64,000 bases of DNA from Roseovarius sp. (GTDB taxonomy: Bacteria > Pseudomonadota > Alphaproteobacteria > Rhodobacterales > Rhodobacteraceae): positions 434,001 through 498,000 of the forward strand of contig NZ_JALUXE010000034.1 in the NCBI RefSeq assembly GCF_027019125.1. Reading direction: 5' to 3'. Shown piece by piece: positions 9,239 through 18,801 of the stretch (the stretch's first letter is position 1; every line of letters starts with the position of its first letter). Both the position numbers and the translations under genes were made by a program. Under the pieces are notes generated by a model. The model was given only the letters and a program-made list of their open reading frames with translations. It had not been told where the DNA came from and made no database searches.

Positions 9239-9323
9239 CGTGAATATACCTTGGATGGGCCTCCGATCCTAGCCACAGATCGGTGCCCAACTCAAGTCGC
9301 TGCAATGCCCTTGAAACGGGCTC

Positions 9324-9890
9324 TCAGCTTCCGCTGTCCGTGGACACCAAGGCCGCGATGATCGCCTTGGCGCTCTCGGAATCCCAGTGGGCATCCCCTT
9401 GCAGGCGGGCGATTTCGCGACCCTCGGGATCAAGGATTACGGTGATGGGCAGGCCAAAGACGCCCATGGCGCGGGCGAGGGCGCTCTTGGGGTCGGTGTG
9501 CAGCGGCAGGTTGTCGACGCCGATCTCGTCAAAGAACTTGGCCATCGCCGTCGGTGCGTTGCGGCCCGTGGCGATGGTGACGACCTCGAAATTCTCGCTT
9601 TGCATCTCGCGTTGCAGGTTCGAGAGCGTCGGCATCTCTGCCCGGCAGGGGGCGCACCATGTCGCCCAGAAATTCAGCAGGACATACCGCCCTTGAAAAT
9701 CGGCCAGCGTGCCGGTGCTGCCATCGGCGCGGGTGTATTCGGTCAGGGGCGCGGCGGCGGGCTGCGCATGGAAATTCAGTTTCTTCATGTCGCCGTCGCG
9801 CAGCGCCTCGAGCGCGGCAGTATCGGCCATGGCAACATTTGCACCAAGGGCCACGGCCATATAAAGGACGATCTGACGAATGATTTTCAT
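9324..9890 (-). CDS. TlpA-family periplasmic thioredoxin-like protein
   Basis: 188-residue exported thiol-disulfide oxidoreductase. The N-terminus [22 protein letters not shown] is a signal peptide or membrane anchor; the thioredoxin fold carries the redox motif [14 protein letters not shown] (Cys-Ala-Pro-Cys at about 81-84) and the cis-Pro stretch [12 protein letters not shown]. TlpA/ResE-like proteins keep cysteines reduced in the periplasm, for example for cytochrome c or oxidase assembly; the specific partner is not visible. The ribosome site GGAGGGAATT precedes the ATG. The gene is divergent from argH with only 24 bases between start codons; this head-to-head arrangement with argH is common in Rhodobacterales. 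Confidence 0.9.
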   Translation of the reverse strand: MKIIRQIVLYMAVALGANVAMADTAALEALRDGDMKKLNFHAQPAAAPLTEYTRADGSTGTLADFQGRYVLLNFWATWCAPCRAEMPTLSNLQREMQSENFEVVTIATGRNAPTAMAKFFDEIGVDNLPLHTDPKSALARAMGVFGLPITVILDPEGREIARLQGDAHWDSESAKAIIAALVSTDSGS

Positions 9891-9914
9891 AATTCCCTCC
9901 GAAGGGCCAAAGAC

Positions 9915-11306
9915 ATGACTGACAAGACCTCGAACCAGATGTGGGGCGGCCGCTTTGCCGCCGGGCCGGATGCGATCATGGAGGCAATTAATGCCTCGAT
10001 CTCATTCGACAAGCGGATGGCGGCACAGGATATCGCCGGGTCGAGGGCCCATGCCGCGATGTTGGCGGCGACAGGTATCGTCAGTGATAGTGATGCGGCG
10101 GCGATGAGGGAAGGCCTGCTCACGGTCTTGTCAGAGATCGAGGCAGGCGAGTTTCAGTTTTCGACCGCGCTTGAGGATATTCACATGAATGTCGAGGCGC
10201 GGCTCAAGGATTTGATCGGCGCACCGGCGGGGCGTCTTCATACCGGGCGCAGCCGCAATGATCAGGTGGCCACCGATTTCCGGCTCTGGGTGCGCGACCA
10301 ACTGGATGCGGTCGATCAGGCGTTGCAGGCATTGATGCGCGCCCTGCTGGCGCAGGCAGAGGCGGGGGCGGATTGGGTCATGCCGGGCTTCACCCATCTT
10401 CAGACGGCGCAGCCGGTGACATGGGGGCATCACATGATGGCCTATGTCGAGATGTTTGGCCGCGACCTGAGCCGGGTGCGCGATGCGCGCGCGCGCATGA
10501 ACGAATGCCCTCTTGGCGCGGCGGCGTTGGCGGGCACTTCCTTTCCGATTGACCGTGACATGACAGCCGAGGCGCTGGGCTTTGACCGTCCCTGTGCCAA
10601 TTCGCTCGACGCGGTCAGCGACCGGGATTTCGCGCTGGAGTTTCTCGGCGCGGCCAGCATCTGTGCGATGCATCTCAGCCGCTTTGCCGAAGAACTGGTG
10701 ATCTGGTCCTCGGCGCAGTTCCGGTTCGTGGCGTTGTCGGATCGGTTCTCGACCGGGTCGAGCATCATGCCGCAAAAGAAGAACCCCGATGCAGCAGAAT
10801 TGATCCGTGCCAAGGTGGGACGGATTTTCGGCGCCAATGTGGCCCTTATGATGGTGATGAAAGGGCTGCCTCTGGCCTATTCCAAGGACATGCAAGAGGA
10901 CAAGGAACAGGTCTTTGATGCGGCCGACAACCTGATGCTGGCCTTGGCCGCGATGGAGGGCATGGTGCGCGACATGGCCGCGCGCAGGGAAAATCTCGAG
11001 GCGGCGGCCGGGTCGGGATTTTCGACGGCCACGGATCTGGCGGATTGGTTGGTGCGGGTGCTCGATATGCCCTTCCGCGAGGCGCATCATGTGACAGGCG
11101 CGCTTGTGGCCAAGGCCGAGGCCAAGGGCTGTGATCTGCCCGACCTCAGCCTGAGCGAGATGCAGGAGGTCCATGGCGAAATCACCGCAGCGGTCTATGA
11201 TGTGCTGGGCGTGCATAATTCGGTGGCCTCACGGGTCAGCTATGGCGGCACGGCGCCCGCGCAGGTGCGCGCGCAGGTGGCGCGGTGGAAGGAGCGGTTG
11301 GGATGA
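9915..11306 (+). CDS. argH: Argininosuccinate lyase
   Basis: 463-residue enzyme of the last step of arginine biosynthesis (argininosuccinate to arginine and fumarate), cytoplasmic homotetramer of the fumarase/aspartase superfamily. The signature [12 protein letters not shown] is at about residues 279-290 with its catalytic Ser, and [16 protein letters not shown] lies near 108-123. The start at [14 protein letters not shown] matches the conserved family N-terminus; the frame is open far upstream, but that part is antisense to the tlpA-like gene. The stop overlaps the start of a tiny lipoprotein gene (ATGA), so argH leads a short operon towards lysA. Confidence 0.97.
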   Translation: MTDKTSNQMWGGRFAAGPDAIMEAINASISFDKRMAAQDIAGSRAHAAMLAATGIVSDSDAAAMREGLLTVLSEIEAGEFQFSTALEDIHMNVEARLKDLIGAPAGRLHTGRSRNDQVATDFRLWVRDQLDAVDQALQALMRALLAQAEAGADWVMPGFTHLQTAQPVTWGHHMMAYVEMFGRDLSRVRDARARMNECPLGAAALAGTSFPIDRDMTAEALGFDRPCANSLDAVSDRDFALEFLGAASICAMHLSRFAEELVIWSSAQFRFVALSDRFSTGSSIMPQKKNPDAAELIRAKVGRIFGANVALMMVMKGLPLAYSKDMQEDKEQVFDAADNLMLALAAMEGMVRDMAARRENLEAAAGSGFSTATDLADWLVRVLDMPFREAHHVTGALVAKAEAKGCDLPDLSLSEMQEVHGEITAAVYDVLGVHNSVASRVSYGGTAPAQVRAQVARWKERLG

Positions 11307-11488
11307 TACGACGGATGACGGTTGCTCTTCTGAGCCTCGTGGTGCTGGCGGGCTGCGGCGTCGATGGAGAGCCTGTGCGCCCCACGGCGGGCCTGAACGT
11401 GGGTGTCGGCACCAATGGTGTCAGCGTGGGCGTTGGTGGCGGTATGCGCGTGGGCGGTGTCAACGTCGGCGTGGGGGTAGGCCTGTGA
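11303..11488 (+). CDS. 61-residue lipoprotein with VGVG repeats
   Basis: Small lipoprotein encoded between argH and the DUF2834 gene, overlapping both (ATGA at its start, GTGA at its end), so it is translationally coupled. The signal peptide [18 protein letters not shown] ends in a lipobox LAGC with Cys at residue 18. The short mature part consists largely of imperfect repeats of the form (N/S/R)VGVG, such as [17 protein letters not shown] and [10 protein letters not shown] know of similar tiny ORFs beside argH in Rhodobacterales but no assigned function. The glycine-valine repeats suggest a flexible or beta-rich tail. Confidence 0.8.
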   Translation: MIRRMTVALLSLVVLAGCGVDGEPVRPTAGLNVGVGTNGVSVGVGGGMRVGGVNVGVGVGL

Positions 11489-11805
11489 GATGGGTCTTTG
11501 CCGCTCTGGCCATCTGGGGCGCCATTCATCCGATGTATTGGTTCCTGCAGTGGTTCGGGCAGAACGGCTATGACCTGATGGGCATGGTCGATGCCTGGCA
11601 TGCCAATGCCGCGAGTTCGGGGTTGGTCTGGGACCTGACCATTGCCGCCGTGGCGCTGACGGTCTGGGTGATCGTCGAGGCGATGCAGAACCGGCATTGG
11701 CTGGGCCTGGTTGCCATTCCGGCGACCTTTTGCATCGGGGTCAGTTGCGGTTTGCCGCTCTATCTGTTCTTGCGGGCGTCGCGCGGTGGCGCGCGCGGGA
11801 TTTGA
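11485..11805 (+). CDS. DUF2834 membrane protein
   Basis: 106-residue integral membrane protein of the DUF2834 family with three predicted hydrophobic segments, including WVFAALAIWGAIHPMYWFL, LTIAAVALTVWVIVEAM and the C-terminal GLVAIPATFCIGVSCGLPLY ending in the family-typical GxSxxLPLYLFLR pattern. Start chosen as the GTG overlapping the previous stop (GTGA), giving [11 protein letters not shown]; an ATG five bases later is out of frame. Function is unknown in the family. Its position in the argH-lysA operon reflects conserved gene order rather than a known role in amino acid synthesis. Confidence 0.8.
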   Translation: MRWVFAALAIWGAIHPMYWFLQWFGQNGYDLMGMVDAWHANAASSGLVWDLTIAAVALTVWVIVEAMQNRHWLGLVAIPATFCIGVSCGLPLYLFLRASRGGARGI

Positions 11806-11841
11806 GTATTTTTGGAACGATGAAACGGGGCGGAACGGCGC

Positions 11842-13107
11842 GTGGATCACTTTCTCTATCATGATGGCGTGCTGCACGCCGAAGACGTGTCGCTCTCGGA
11901 GATCGCCGAAGCGGTCGGCACACCCTTCTATTGCTATTCCACCGCGACGCTGACCCGGCATTTCCGCCTGTTTGACGAGGCGCTGGCGGGCATGGATCAT
12001 CTGGTCTGTTACGCCATGAAAGCCGCGAGCAACCAGGCGATTCTCAAGACGCTGGCGGCTTTGGGCGCCGGCATGGATGTGGTTTCGGGCGGGGAATATG
12101 CGCGTGCCAAGGCGGCGGGCGTGCCGGGCGAGCGGATCGTGTTCTCGGGCGTGGGCAAGACGCGGGACGAGATGCGGCAGGCGCTCATCGGCGGTATCCG
12201 GCAATTCAACGTCGAGAGCGAGCCGGAAATGGTGGCGCTCAACGCCGTGGCGCTGGAATTGGGCGTTCGCGCGCCGATCACCATTCGCGTCAATCCCGAT
12301 GTGGACGCCAAGACCCATGCCAAGATCGCCACCGGCAAGAGCGAGAACAAGTTTGGCATTCCGATTGCCCGAGCGCGCGAAGTCTATGCGCAGGCGGCCA
12401 GCCTGCCGGGGCTGGAGGTGATCGGCATCGACGTGCATATCGGCAGCCAGCTGACCGAGTTGGCACCGTTTCGCCTTGCCTATGAAAAGGTTGCGGAACT
12501 GACGCAGGTGCTGCGCGCCGATGGCCATGACATTCGCCGTCTTGATCTGGGGGGCGGTCTGGGCATTCCCTATACCCGCTCGAACGAGGCGCCGCCCTTG
12601 CCCACCGAATACGGCGCGCTGATCCGCGAGGTTCTGGGGCATCTGGGCTGCGAGATCGAAATCGAGCCGGGGCGATTGATTGCTGGCAATGCCGGGATTC
12701 TGGTCAGCCGGGTGATCTATGTGAAATCCGGCGAGGGGCGGGATTTCCTGATCCTCGATGCCGCGATGAATGACCTCATCCGCCCTGCCATGTATGACGC
12801 GCATCACGACATCGTGCCGCTGGTCGAGGCGGCGCCGGGCGTCGAGCAACAGCCCTATGATGTGGTCGGCCCGGTTTGCGAATCGGGCGATACCTTTGCC
12901 AAGGGGCGGATGCTGCCGCCGCTGGCCGAGGGCGATCTGGTGGCGTTTCGCAGTGCCGGCGCTTATGGTGCGGTGATGTCGAGCGAGTATAACACGCGGC
13001 CTCTGGTGCCCGAAGTCCTGGTGCATGGGCGTGACTTTGCCGTGATCCGGGGCAGACCGACCTTTGACGAAATGATAAATCGCGATACCATCCCTGAATG
13101 GCTCTGA
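11842..13107 (+). CDS. lysA: Diaminopimelate decarboxylase
   Basis: 421-residue PLP enzyme converting meso-diaminopimelate to lysine, last step of lysine synthesis, cytoplasmic dimer. The alanine-racemase-like barrel carries the PLP lysine in CYAMKAASNQ (Lys about 60), the HIGSQ motif near residue 198 and the glycine-rich phosphate site GGGLGIPY. The C-terminal beta domain has the active-site motif CESGDTFAKGR (about 350). Start is GTG at 11842, 36 bases after the DUF2834 stop. It is the last biosynthetic gene of this cluster; the following TIGR02302 gene begins within 40 bases and is probably co-transcribed. Confidence 0.96.
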   Translation: MDHFLYHDGVLHAEDVSLSEIAEAVGTPFYCYSTATLTRHFRLFDEALAGMDHLVCYAMKAASNQAILKTLAALGAGMDVVSGGEYARAKAAGVPGERIVFSGVGKTRDEMRQALIGGIRQFNVESEPEMVALNAVALELGVRAPITIRVNPDVDAKTHAKIATGKSENKFGIPIARAREVYAQAASLPGLEVIGIDVHIGSQLTELAPFRLAYEKVAELTQVLRADGHDIRRLDLGGGLGIPYTRSNEAPPLPTEYGALIREVLGHLGCEIEIEPGRLIAGNAGILVSRVIYVKSGEGRDFLILDAAMNDLIRPAMYDAHHDIVPLVEAAPGVEQQPYDVVGPVCESGDTFAKGRMLPPLAEGDLVAFRSAGAYGAVMSSEYNTRPLVPEVLVHGRDFAVIRGRPTFDEMINRDTIPEWL

Positions 13108-13144
13108 CGCGGTGGGCGCGCGGGGCCGGGATGAGGTGCCGCGC

Positions 13145-15736
13145 ATGGCTGCGAGCGAAAACCCCCTGAAGGTGCTGAGCGCGCGCTTGCGGCGTCCGCT
13201 CCTGCTGACATGGGCGGGATTGATTGCCGAACGTCTGGTGCGTGCCTTTTGGCCGGTCTGGAGCGTGATTGCGGCAGGTGCGGCGGCGCTCATGCTGGGG
13301 CTTCAGGATATGGCCGCGGTCGAGGTGGTCTGGGGCGCGGGCATGCTGGGCGTGCTCGCGGTCCTCGCCTTTGGCATTCTGGGCCTGGCCCGGTTCCGGT
13401 TTCCACGTCGGGCCGAGGCACTGGCGCGGCTCGATGACGCGATGCCGGGCCGGCCGCTGGCGGCTCTTGGTGATGTGCAGGCGATCGGCGCGGGCGATGC
13501 CGGATCTGCGGCGCTCTGGCGGGCACATCAGGCGCGGATGGCGGCGCGGGCAGCGCAGGCGCGCGCAGTCGAGCCGGATTTGCGCCTGTCGCGGCAGGAT
13601 CCCTTCGGGTTGCGTTATATTGCGCTTCTCGGGCTTGTCGTGGCGCTTCTCTTCGGCTCTGTCTGGCGTGCGGGATCGGTGGCGCAAATGGTGCCGGGTG
13701 GCGGTGCGGCGGCGCTGGCCGCTGGCCCGACATGGGAAGGCTGGATCGAGCCGCCCGCCTACACAGGTCTCCCGAGCCTCTATCTGGCCGATCAGGGTGC
13801 AGTGATCGAAGTGCCAGAAGGCAGCCGGATCACCCTGCGGTTCTACGGCGAAGTGGGCGCGCTCAGCCTGACAGAGACCCTATCGGCCACGGGCGCGGAG
13901 GCCGCAAGCACAGACCCGGAGCAGCAATTTCAGGTCGCGCGCAGCGGAGAATTGCGCATTGATGGGCCGGGTGGCCGGGCATGGACGGTTCAGGCTCTCG
14001 CCGATATTGCCCCCTCGGTCGAGGTGGTGGAGCGCGAGGCGCGCACCGCCTTTGACGGGCAGATGAGCCAGCCCTTTGCCGCGCGTGATGATTACGGCGT
14101 GGTGAGCGGTGGGGCCGTCTTTGAACTTGATCTTGCGCGGGTGGATCGGCGGCACGGTCTGGCCATCGAGCCCGAGCCGCGCGCGGCGATCCGTCTTGAT
14201 CTGCCGATGCCATTGGCCGGGGATCGGACCGAGTTCACCGAAACGCTGGTCGAGAACCTCTCGGAGCATCCTTGGGCACATTTGCCCGTCACGCTACGGC
14301 TGCAGGTTGAGGATGCGGCGGGGCAACAGGGGCTGTCCGAGCCGTTCGAAATGGCCCTGCCCGCGCGGCGGTTCTTTGATCCGATGGCGGCGGCGGTGAT
14401 CGAGCAGCGGCGCGATCTCTTGTGGTCGCGGCAGAACGCACCGCGGGTCGCGCAGGTGTTGCGGGCTGTGTCCTACAAGCCCGAGGATCGGCTATTCCGC
14501 TCGGAAAAGGCCTATTTGCGTTTGCGGGTCATCATCCGCCAACTCGAGGCGATGACGGCGAGTGACGGGTTGGACGAGGCCGAGCGTGACGAGATTGCGC
14601 AGGCTCTCTGGGATCTGGGTGTCTTGCTTGAGGATGGGGATCTGGGCGATGCGCTGGAGCGGATGCGCGCCGCGCAAGAGCGCCTGAGCGAGGCGATGAA
14701 AAATGGTGCCAGCGAGGAAGAGATCGCCCGTCTGATGCAGGATTTGCGCGATGCCACGCAGGATTACCTGCGCCAGAAGATGCAGCAGGCCGAGCGTGAG
14801 AATCCCGAAGAGAGCAATCAGCGCAGCGCCGAAAACATGATGCAGATGAACCAACAGGATCTGCAGGACATGATGGACCGCATCCAGGAGCTGATGGAAC
14901 AGGGCCGCTATGCCGAGGCGCAGCAGGCGCTCGAAGAGTTCCAGCAGATGATGGAGAACATGCAGGTCACCCAAGGGCAGGGCCAGCAGGGGCAATCGCC
15001 CGGCGAACAGGCGATGGAGGGTCTGGCAGAGACTCTGCGCGAACAGCAGGGCCTGTCGGACCAGGCCTTTCGCGATTTGCAGGAGCAGTTCAATCCCGGC
15101 GCGCAATCGGGCCAGTCGCAAAGCAACGAAGGCCGCAGCGGTGGCGAGGGGCGCGGCGAGAGCCACGATGGTCAGCAGGGCCAGGGCGGTCAGGGCGGCG
15201 AGCAGCAGGGCCAGGGCGGCGAAGGGCGCGAACAGGCTGAGGGCTCGGAAGGGTCGCTGGCCGAGCGGCAAGAGGCGCTGCGGCAGGAACTGGAGCGGCA
15301 GCGACAGGGTTTGCCGCAACTCGGCGGCGAGGCCGGAGAGGCCGCGCGTGAGGCGCTGGAGCGCGCGGGCCGCGCCATGGAAGGGGCCGAAGAGGCGCTG
15401 CGCAACGACGATCTGGCCGGGGCCATCGACAACCAGGCCGAGGCGATGGAAGCGCTGCGCGAAGGGATGCGCAATATGGGCGAGGCGATGGCCGAGCAAC
15501 AAAATCCCGGCGGGCAGGGCGATGCCGAAGGTCAGCCAGGACAGGCACAAGCCGATCCCTTGGGGCGCGAAGCGGGTCAGGGCAGGCAGGTGGGCACGCA
15601 AGACAGTCTCTTGCAGGGCGAGGATGTCTATCGCCGCGCGCGCGAGTTGCTGGATGAAATTCGCAAGCGCTCGGGGGAAGGAGAGCGCCCGGATGTCGAA
15701 CTCGATTATCTCAAGCGTTTGCTCGAGCGGTTCTGA
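13145..15736 (+). CDS. TIGR02302 (DUF4175) family membrane protein
   Basis: 863-residue protein. The N-terminal third has two hydrophobic hairpins (LLTWAGLIAERLVRAFWPVW and the nearby LVLAFGILGLA region) and a third segment near YIALLGLVVALLFGSVWRAG. A periplasm-like beta-rich middle follows. The C-terminal half is a long helical, strongly Gln/Glu/Gly-rich region (about 480-840) containing repeats such as QGQGQQGQS and EGREQAEGSEG. This layout is typical of TIGR02302, a protein of unknown function next to lysA in Rhodobacterales. An ATG with GATGAGG 8 bases upstream was chosen; a GTG at 13112, 4 bases after lysA, would add 11 residues. Confidence 0.87.
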   Translation: MAASENPLKVLSARLRRPLLLTWAGLIAERLVRAFWPVWSVIAAGAAALMLGLQDMAAVEVVWGAGMLGVLAVLAFGILGLARFRFPRRAEALARLDDAMPGRPLAALGDVQAIGAGDAGSAALWRAHQARMAARAAQARAVEPDLRLSRQDPFGLRYIALLGLVVALLFGSVWRAGSVAQMVPGGGAAALAAGPTWEGWIEPPAYTGLPSLYLADQGAVIEVPEGSRITLRFYGEVGALSLTETLSATGAEAASTDPEQQFQVARSGELRIDGPGGRAWTVQALADIAPSVEVVEREARTAFDGQMSQPFAARDDYGVVSGGAVFELDLARVDRRHGLAIEPEPRAAIRLDLPMPLAGDRTEFTETLVENLSEHPWAHLPVTLRLQVEDAAGQQGLSEPFEMALPARRFFDPMAAAVIEQRRDLLWSRQNAPRVAQVLRAVSYKPEDRLFRSEKAYLRLRVIIRQLEAMTASDGLDEAERDEIAQALWDLGVLLEDGDLGDALERMRAAQERLSEAMKNGASEEEIARLMQDLRDATQDYLRQKMQQAERENPEESNQRSAENMMQMNQQDLQDMMDRIQELMEQGRYAEAQQALEEFQQMMENMQVTQGQGQQGQSPGEQAMEGLAETLREQQGLSDQAFRDLQEQFNPGAQSGQSQSNEGRSGGEGRGESHDGQQGQGGQGGEQQGQGGEGREQAEGSEGSLAERQEALRQELERQRQGLPQLGGEAGEAAREALERAGRAMEGAEEALRNDDLAGAIDNQAEAMEALREGMRNMGEAMAEQQNPGGQGDAEGQPGQAQADPLGREAGQGRQVGTQDSLLQGEDVYRRARELLDEIRKRSGEGERPDVELDYLKRLLERF

Positions 15737-15898
15737 GGCATGACCTAGGCGCTCGGCGGTCCAGGCGCGCGGGGAGAGGCCCGAGGTATTTCCCCATGCC
15801 GCGCAAAGGAATCTTCGCGCACATTTGCCGGAATATGCTAAATCCCTGCTCGGGTACGCGAAAAGGGCCCTGTGTGACAGTTATGAAAAGGGACGGAC

Positions 15899-16321
15899 AT
15901 GATTCAGGAATTCAAGGACTTCATCGCCAAGGGCAATGTCATGGACATGGCCGTCGGTATCATCATCGGGGCGGCATTTACGGCGATTGTCGGCTCGCTC
16001 GTTGCCGATCTGATCAACCCGATCATCAGCCTGTTCTTGGGCGGCATTGATTTCTCGGGTCTCTATATCGTTCTGGGTTCGGGCGACTATGCCTCGATCT
16101 CTGCTGCAGAAGAGGCGGGTGCGGCGGTGTTCGCCTATGGGCGGTTCATCATGGCCGTGATCAACTTTCTGATCATCGCCTGGGTGGTCTTCATTCTGGT
16201 CAAGCTGGTCAATCGCGCCAAGGATATGGCGGTAAAGCCCAAGGAAGCGGCCCCCGCAGCCGATCCCGGCCCGTCGGAACTGGATATCCTGATCGAGATT
16301 CGCGACGCGTTGAAAAAGTAA
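15899..16321 (+). CDS. mscL: Large-conductance mechanosensitive channel MscL
   Basis: 140-residue pentameric channel subunit that releases solutes on hypo-osmotic shock. The hallmark N-terminal amphipathic helix and TM1 are clear ([20 protein letters not shown], then [20 protein letters not shown]), and TM2 is [22 protein letters not shown]-terminal cytoplasmic helix [15 protein letters not shown] forms the bundle. The ribosome site AAAGGGACGG precedes the ATG. The 162-base upstream gap contains no other gene that I can support. It converges on rlmH across a hairpin. Length is normal. Confidence 0.97.
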   Translation: MIQEFKDFIAKGNVMDMAVGIIIGAAFTAIVGSLVADLINPIISLFLGGIDFSGLYIVLGSGDYASISAAEEAGAAVFAYGRFIMAVINFLIIAWVVFILVKLVNRAKDMAVKPKEAAPAADPGPSELDILIEIRDALKK

Positions 16322-16328
16322 AAGGGGC

Positions 16329-16362
16329 AGGGGACGCGGGGCAATATTGTGCCGCGTCCTCT
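16329..16362. terminator. Hairpin between converging mscL and rlmH
   Basis: An 11-bp stem (AGGGGACGCGG with CCGCGTCCTCT, one G-T pair) closes a loop that itself contains the palindrome CAATATTG. It begins 7 bases after the mscL stop and reaches the rlmH stop, so it probably serves both genes. There is no T-run. Confidence 0.55.
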
Positions 16363-16832
16363 CACACCCGGTGATAGGGGCTGCCCGCGAGGATCGAGGC
16401 GGCGCGATAAAGCTGTTCGGCCAGCATCACCCGGACCAGCATATGCGGCCAGACCATCCGGCCAAAGGAGAGCGCGAAATCGGCCCGCGCGCGCAACTCC
16501 GGCGCAATGCCATCAGCACCCCCGATCACCAAAGCGAGATCGCCGCGTCCGGCATCGCGCCAGCCCGCCAGCATATCGCCAAATTCGGGAGAGGTGATCT
16601 GTTTGCCGCGTTCATCGAGCACAGCGAGAAGCGCGCCTTGGGGAATGACACGTTCGAGCAAGGCGGCCTCGGCCGTCATCCCGCCGCCCTTCTTGTCTTC
16701 GACCTCAAGCAGGGCAGCAGGGCCAAGCCCATGCGCGCGCCCCGTTCGGTCAAACCGGGTGAGATAATCGTCGAACAGTGCGCGTTCCGGGCCGGTCCGT
16801 AACCGGCCCACCGCGCAGATGTGAACCCGCAT
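16362..16832 (-). CDS. rlmH: 23S rRNA pseudouridine(1915) N3-methyltransferase RlmH
   Basis: 156-residue SPOUT-class methyltransferase that methylates pseudouridine 1915 in helix 69 of 23S rRNA. The knot region is visible: LALVIGGADGIAPE (SAM-binding GGxxG at about 105-109) and the C-terminal LSFGRMVWPHMLVRVMLAEQ with the terminal YHRV typical of the family. The start MRVHICAVGRLRTGPE matches family N-termini. The gene begins directly after the rsfS stop (no gap), an association conserved across many bacteria and fitting a shared ribosome role. Confidence 0.96.
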   Translation of the reverse strand: MRVHICAVGRLRTGPERALFDDYLTRFDRTGRAHGLGPAALLEVEDKKGGGMTAEAALLERVIPQGALLAVLDERGKQITSPEFGDMLAGWRDAGRGDLALVIGGADGIAPELRARADFALSFGRMVWPHMLVRVMLAEQLYRAASILAGSPYHRV

Positions 16833-17198
16833 TCAGACCTGAGACGCTGCCGCCTGCCCGGAAGGCAGCCACATCTTCTCAAGCTGATAGAACTCGCGCA
16901 CCTCGGGGCGGAACACATGGACGACCACATCGCCCGTGTCGATCAGCACCCAGTCCCCGGTTTCCTTGCCCTCGGTGCGGGCCACGATCCCCATGTCCTG
17001 CTTGAGCCGGTCCATCAGCTTTTCTGCGATGGCCGAAACCTGCCGCGAGGACCGCCCCGAGCAGATCACCATATAGTCGCACATGGCCGTTTTGCCGCGC
17101 AGGTCGATCTGCACGACATCTTCGGCCTTGTCATCTTCAAGAGAGGTCAGGATCGCCGCAAGCTGCGTTTCGCTATCTGCGGTCACGGTGGGCATCAT
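16833..17198 (-). CDS. rsfS: Ribosomal silencing factor RsfS
   Basis: 121-residue DUF143/RsfS protein that binds ribosomal protein L14 and blocks subunit joining when nutrients fall. Family landmarks are LEDDKAEDVVQIDLRGKT (about 20-37), CDYMVICSGRSSRQVSAIAE and GDWVLIDTGDVVVHVFRPEV, ending in EKMWLP. It is immediately upstream of rlmH in the same direction. Two adjacent ATGs (MMPTV) are possible starts. The 181-base gap to the MscS gene should hold the promoter; I see no clear operator there. Confidence 0.95.
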   Translation of the reverse strand: MMPTVTADSETQLAAILTSLEDDKAEDVVQIDLRGKTAMCDYMVICSGRSSRQVSAIAEKLMDRLKQDMGIVARTEGKETGDWVLIDTGDVVVHVFRPEVREFYQLEKMWLPSGQAAASQV

Positions 17199-17379
17199 CG
17201 CGATGGCCCCCTGGTCAGCGGCACTTGCCGCATATGTCGTAAAAGACAGGACATCGTCCTCCTTTGCTGCACACCGCAGGCCCCGGTGCTAGGTATGCTA
17301 TCAAGGTAGCAAGAGATGCATGACTTTTCAATAAACCGCCGCATCGTATTGCACCAAGACGCGGAAATGTGCTGCAAAT

Positions 17380-18705
17380 TTACCCGATCTGTGGTTCGTT
17401 GCCGGGCTCGTCCCCCAGCATTCTGACCTCGCGTTGCGGGAAGGGGATGGAAATGCCATGCTCTTGAAATGCATCCCAGAGCGCCAGATAGACATTGCCG
17501 CGAATGTTGGTCAGGCCTTGAGTGGGGTCCTTGATCCAGAATCTCAGGATATAATCCACGCTGCTGTCACCAAAGCCAACGATGTGACAAACCGGGGGTC
17601 TTTCGTTCAGGACGCGGCCAACGCTCGCGGCAGCTTCGACTGCGATCTTGCGCACTTTGTGAGGATCATCGCCATAGGCTGTGCCAAAGTAGATGTCGAG
17701 GCGCACAAAATCGTTGGAATGGGACCAGTTGACCACTTGTCCGGTGATCAGATCCTCGTTCGGGATGAGGTATTCGCGCCCATCTCGCGTTGTGATCGAG
17801 ACATAACGGGCACCCAAGCTGTTGATCCAGCCGAAGGTTTCGCCGAGGCTGATGACGTCGCCGGGTTTGATCGACTTGTCGAGGAGGATAATGATCCCGG
17901 AAACCAGGTTCGAAACCACCTTTTGCAGGCCAAAGCCGAGGCCCACGCCAATCGCGCCTGAAAGCACGGCAAGCCCTGTGAGGTCTACCCCGACGGTGCG
18001 TAAGCCAATGAAGAATGCGGCACCATAGAGCAGCACCTGCATGAACTTGACCACCAGCACTTGCATCGAGGGGGAGAGATCTTCGTTGCTGCGGACCCGT
18101 GCGCTTGTCACCCTTGCGGTAAAGCGTGCCACGACGATGAGCGCGCCGATCACGATCACCGCCTGCACAACCAGCCAGAGCGAGAACCGTGTCTCGCCCA
18201 CGTCTATTGCGGCGCTGTCCAACAGCGTTTGTGCCTCATGTGTGAGATTGAGAATGCTGAGCGTGACCCAAGTCCAGCCGGCGTAGCGCACAAGGCTGCG
18301 CAGCAGGCTATTGCCAATCAACCGCGTGACAATGGCGATCACCAGCCAGGCAAGTGCCAGCTCTCCGGCGATCGCCAGCAGATAAGAGCGGCTAGGCCAT
18401 GTCACTTCACGCATGATCCAGCACACCGGCCAGATCAGCATCACGAAAAAGATAAGACGCAAGCGCCGGTGCAGCATGACAAGCAGCCGCATGCGCCATT
18501 TCGGCCAGCCTTCGCGTTGCCGCATCCATTCGCGGCACGCCGGTCCCAAGAGGCGTTCAAGCAGATATGCCGCGAAGAACAGGGCAAGCAGGATGCCCAG
18601 CTGATAGGCATTCCAGGGTCGCAGCATGCTCCACAGAAACAATTCGGCCTGCCCCCAAACGGCAAGCACGATGTCCTGAGTCACTGAGGCGGCATCTCCT
18701 TCCAT
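17380..18705 (-). CDS. Small-conductance mechanosensitive channel, MscS family
   Basis: 441-residue membrane protein. An N-terminal region with about four hydrophobic helices (about 20-200) precedes the conserved MscS pore domain: TM3 region FFIGLRTVGVDLTGLAVLSG, then GVGLGFGLQKVVSNLVSGII and the beta domain starting KPGDVISLGETFGWINSLGA. The C-terminal vestibule domain follows (QVVNWSHSNDFVRLDIYF) and the protein ends near FPQREVRML. It opens under membrane tension to relieve osmotic stress. The family usually has 280-450 residues in this subgroup. It is divergent from the deacetylase gene at 18802. Confidence 0.93.
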   Translation of the reverse strand: MEGDAASVTQDIVLAVWGQAELFLWSMLRPWNAYQLGILLALFFAAYLLERLLGPACREWMRQREGWPKWRMRLLVMLHRRLRLIFFVMLIWPVCWIMREVTWPSRSYLLAIAGELALAWLVIAIVTRLIGNSLLRSLVRYAGWTWVTLSILNLTHEAQTLLDSAAIDVGETRFSLWLVVQAVIVIGALIVVARFTARVTSARVRSNEDLSPSMQVLVVKFMQVLLYGAAFFIGLRTVGVDLTGLAVLSGAIGVGLGFGLQKVVSNLVSGIIILLDKSIKPGDVISLGETFGWINSLGARYVSITTRDGREYLIPNEDLITGQVVNWSHSNDFVRLDIYFGTAYGDDPHKVRKIAVEAAASVGRVLNERPPVCHIVGFGDSSVDYILRFWIKDPTQGLTNIRGNVYLALWDAFQEHGISIPFPQREVRMLGDEPGNEPQIG

Positions 18706-18801
18706 GCCTGCCAGACTGACACGCGGTCAATCCGGCCACAAGGCTGCACTGGACAAGCCCCGCAATTCAGGCTCTTTTCATTGTAATGACGGAGGAGCGC
18801 C

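Noticed and set aside
9387..9914. N-terminal extension of the argH frame
   Set aside because: It lies antisense to the TlpA-like gene, and the family N-terminus starts at MTDKTSN (9915).
11236..13293. 685-codon leftward frame opposite lysA
   Set aside because: Repeated Arg/His/Pro-rich composition typical of an antisense frame; lysA on the other strand has complete catalytic motifs.
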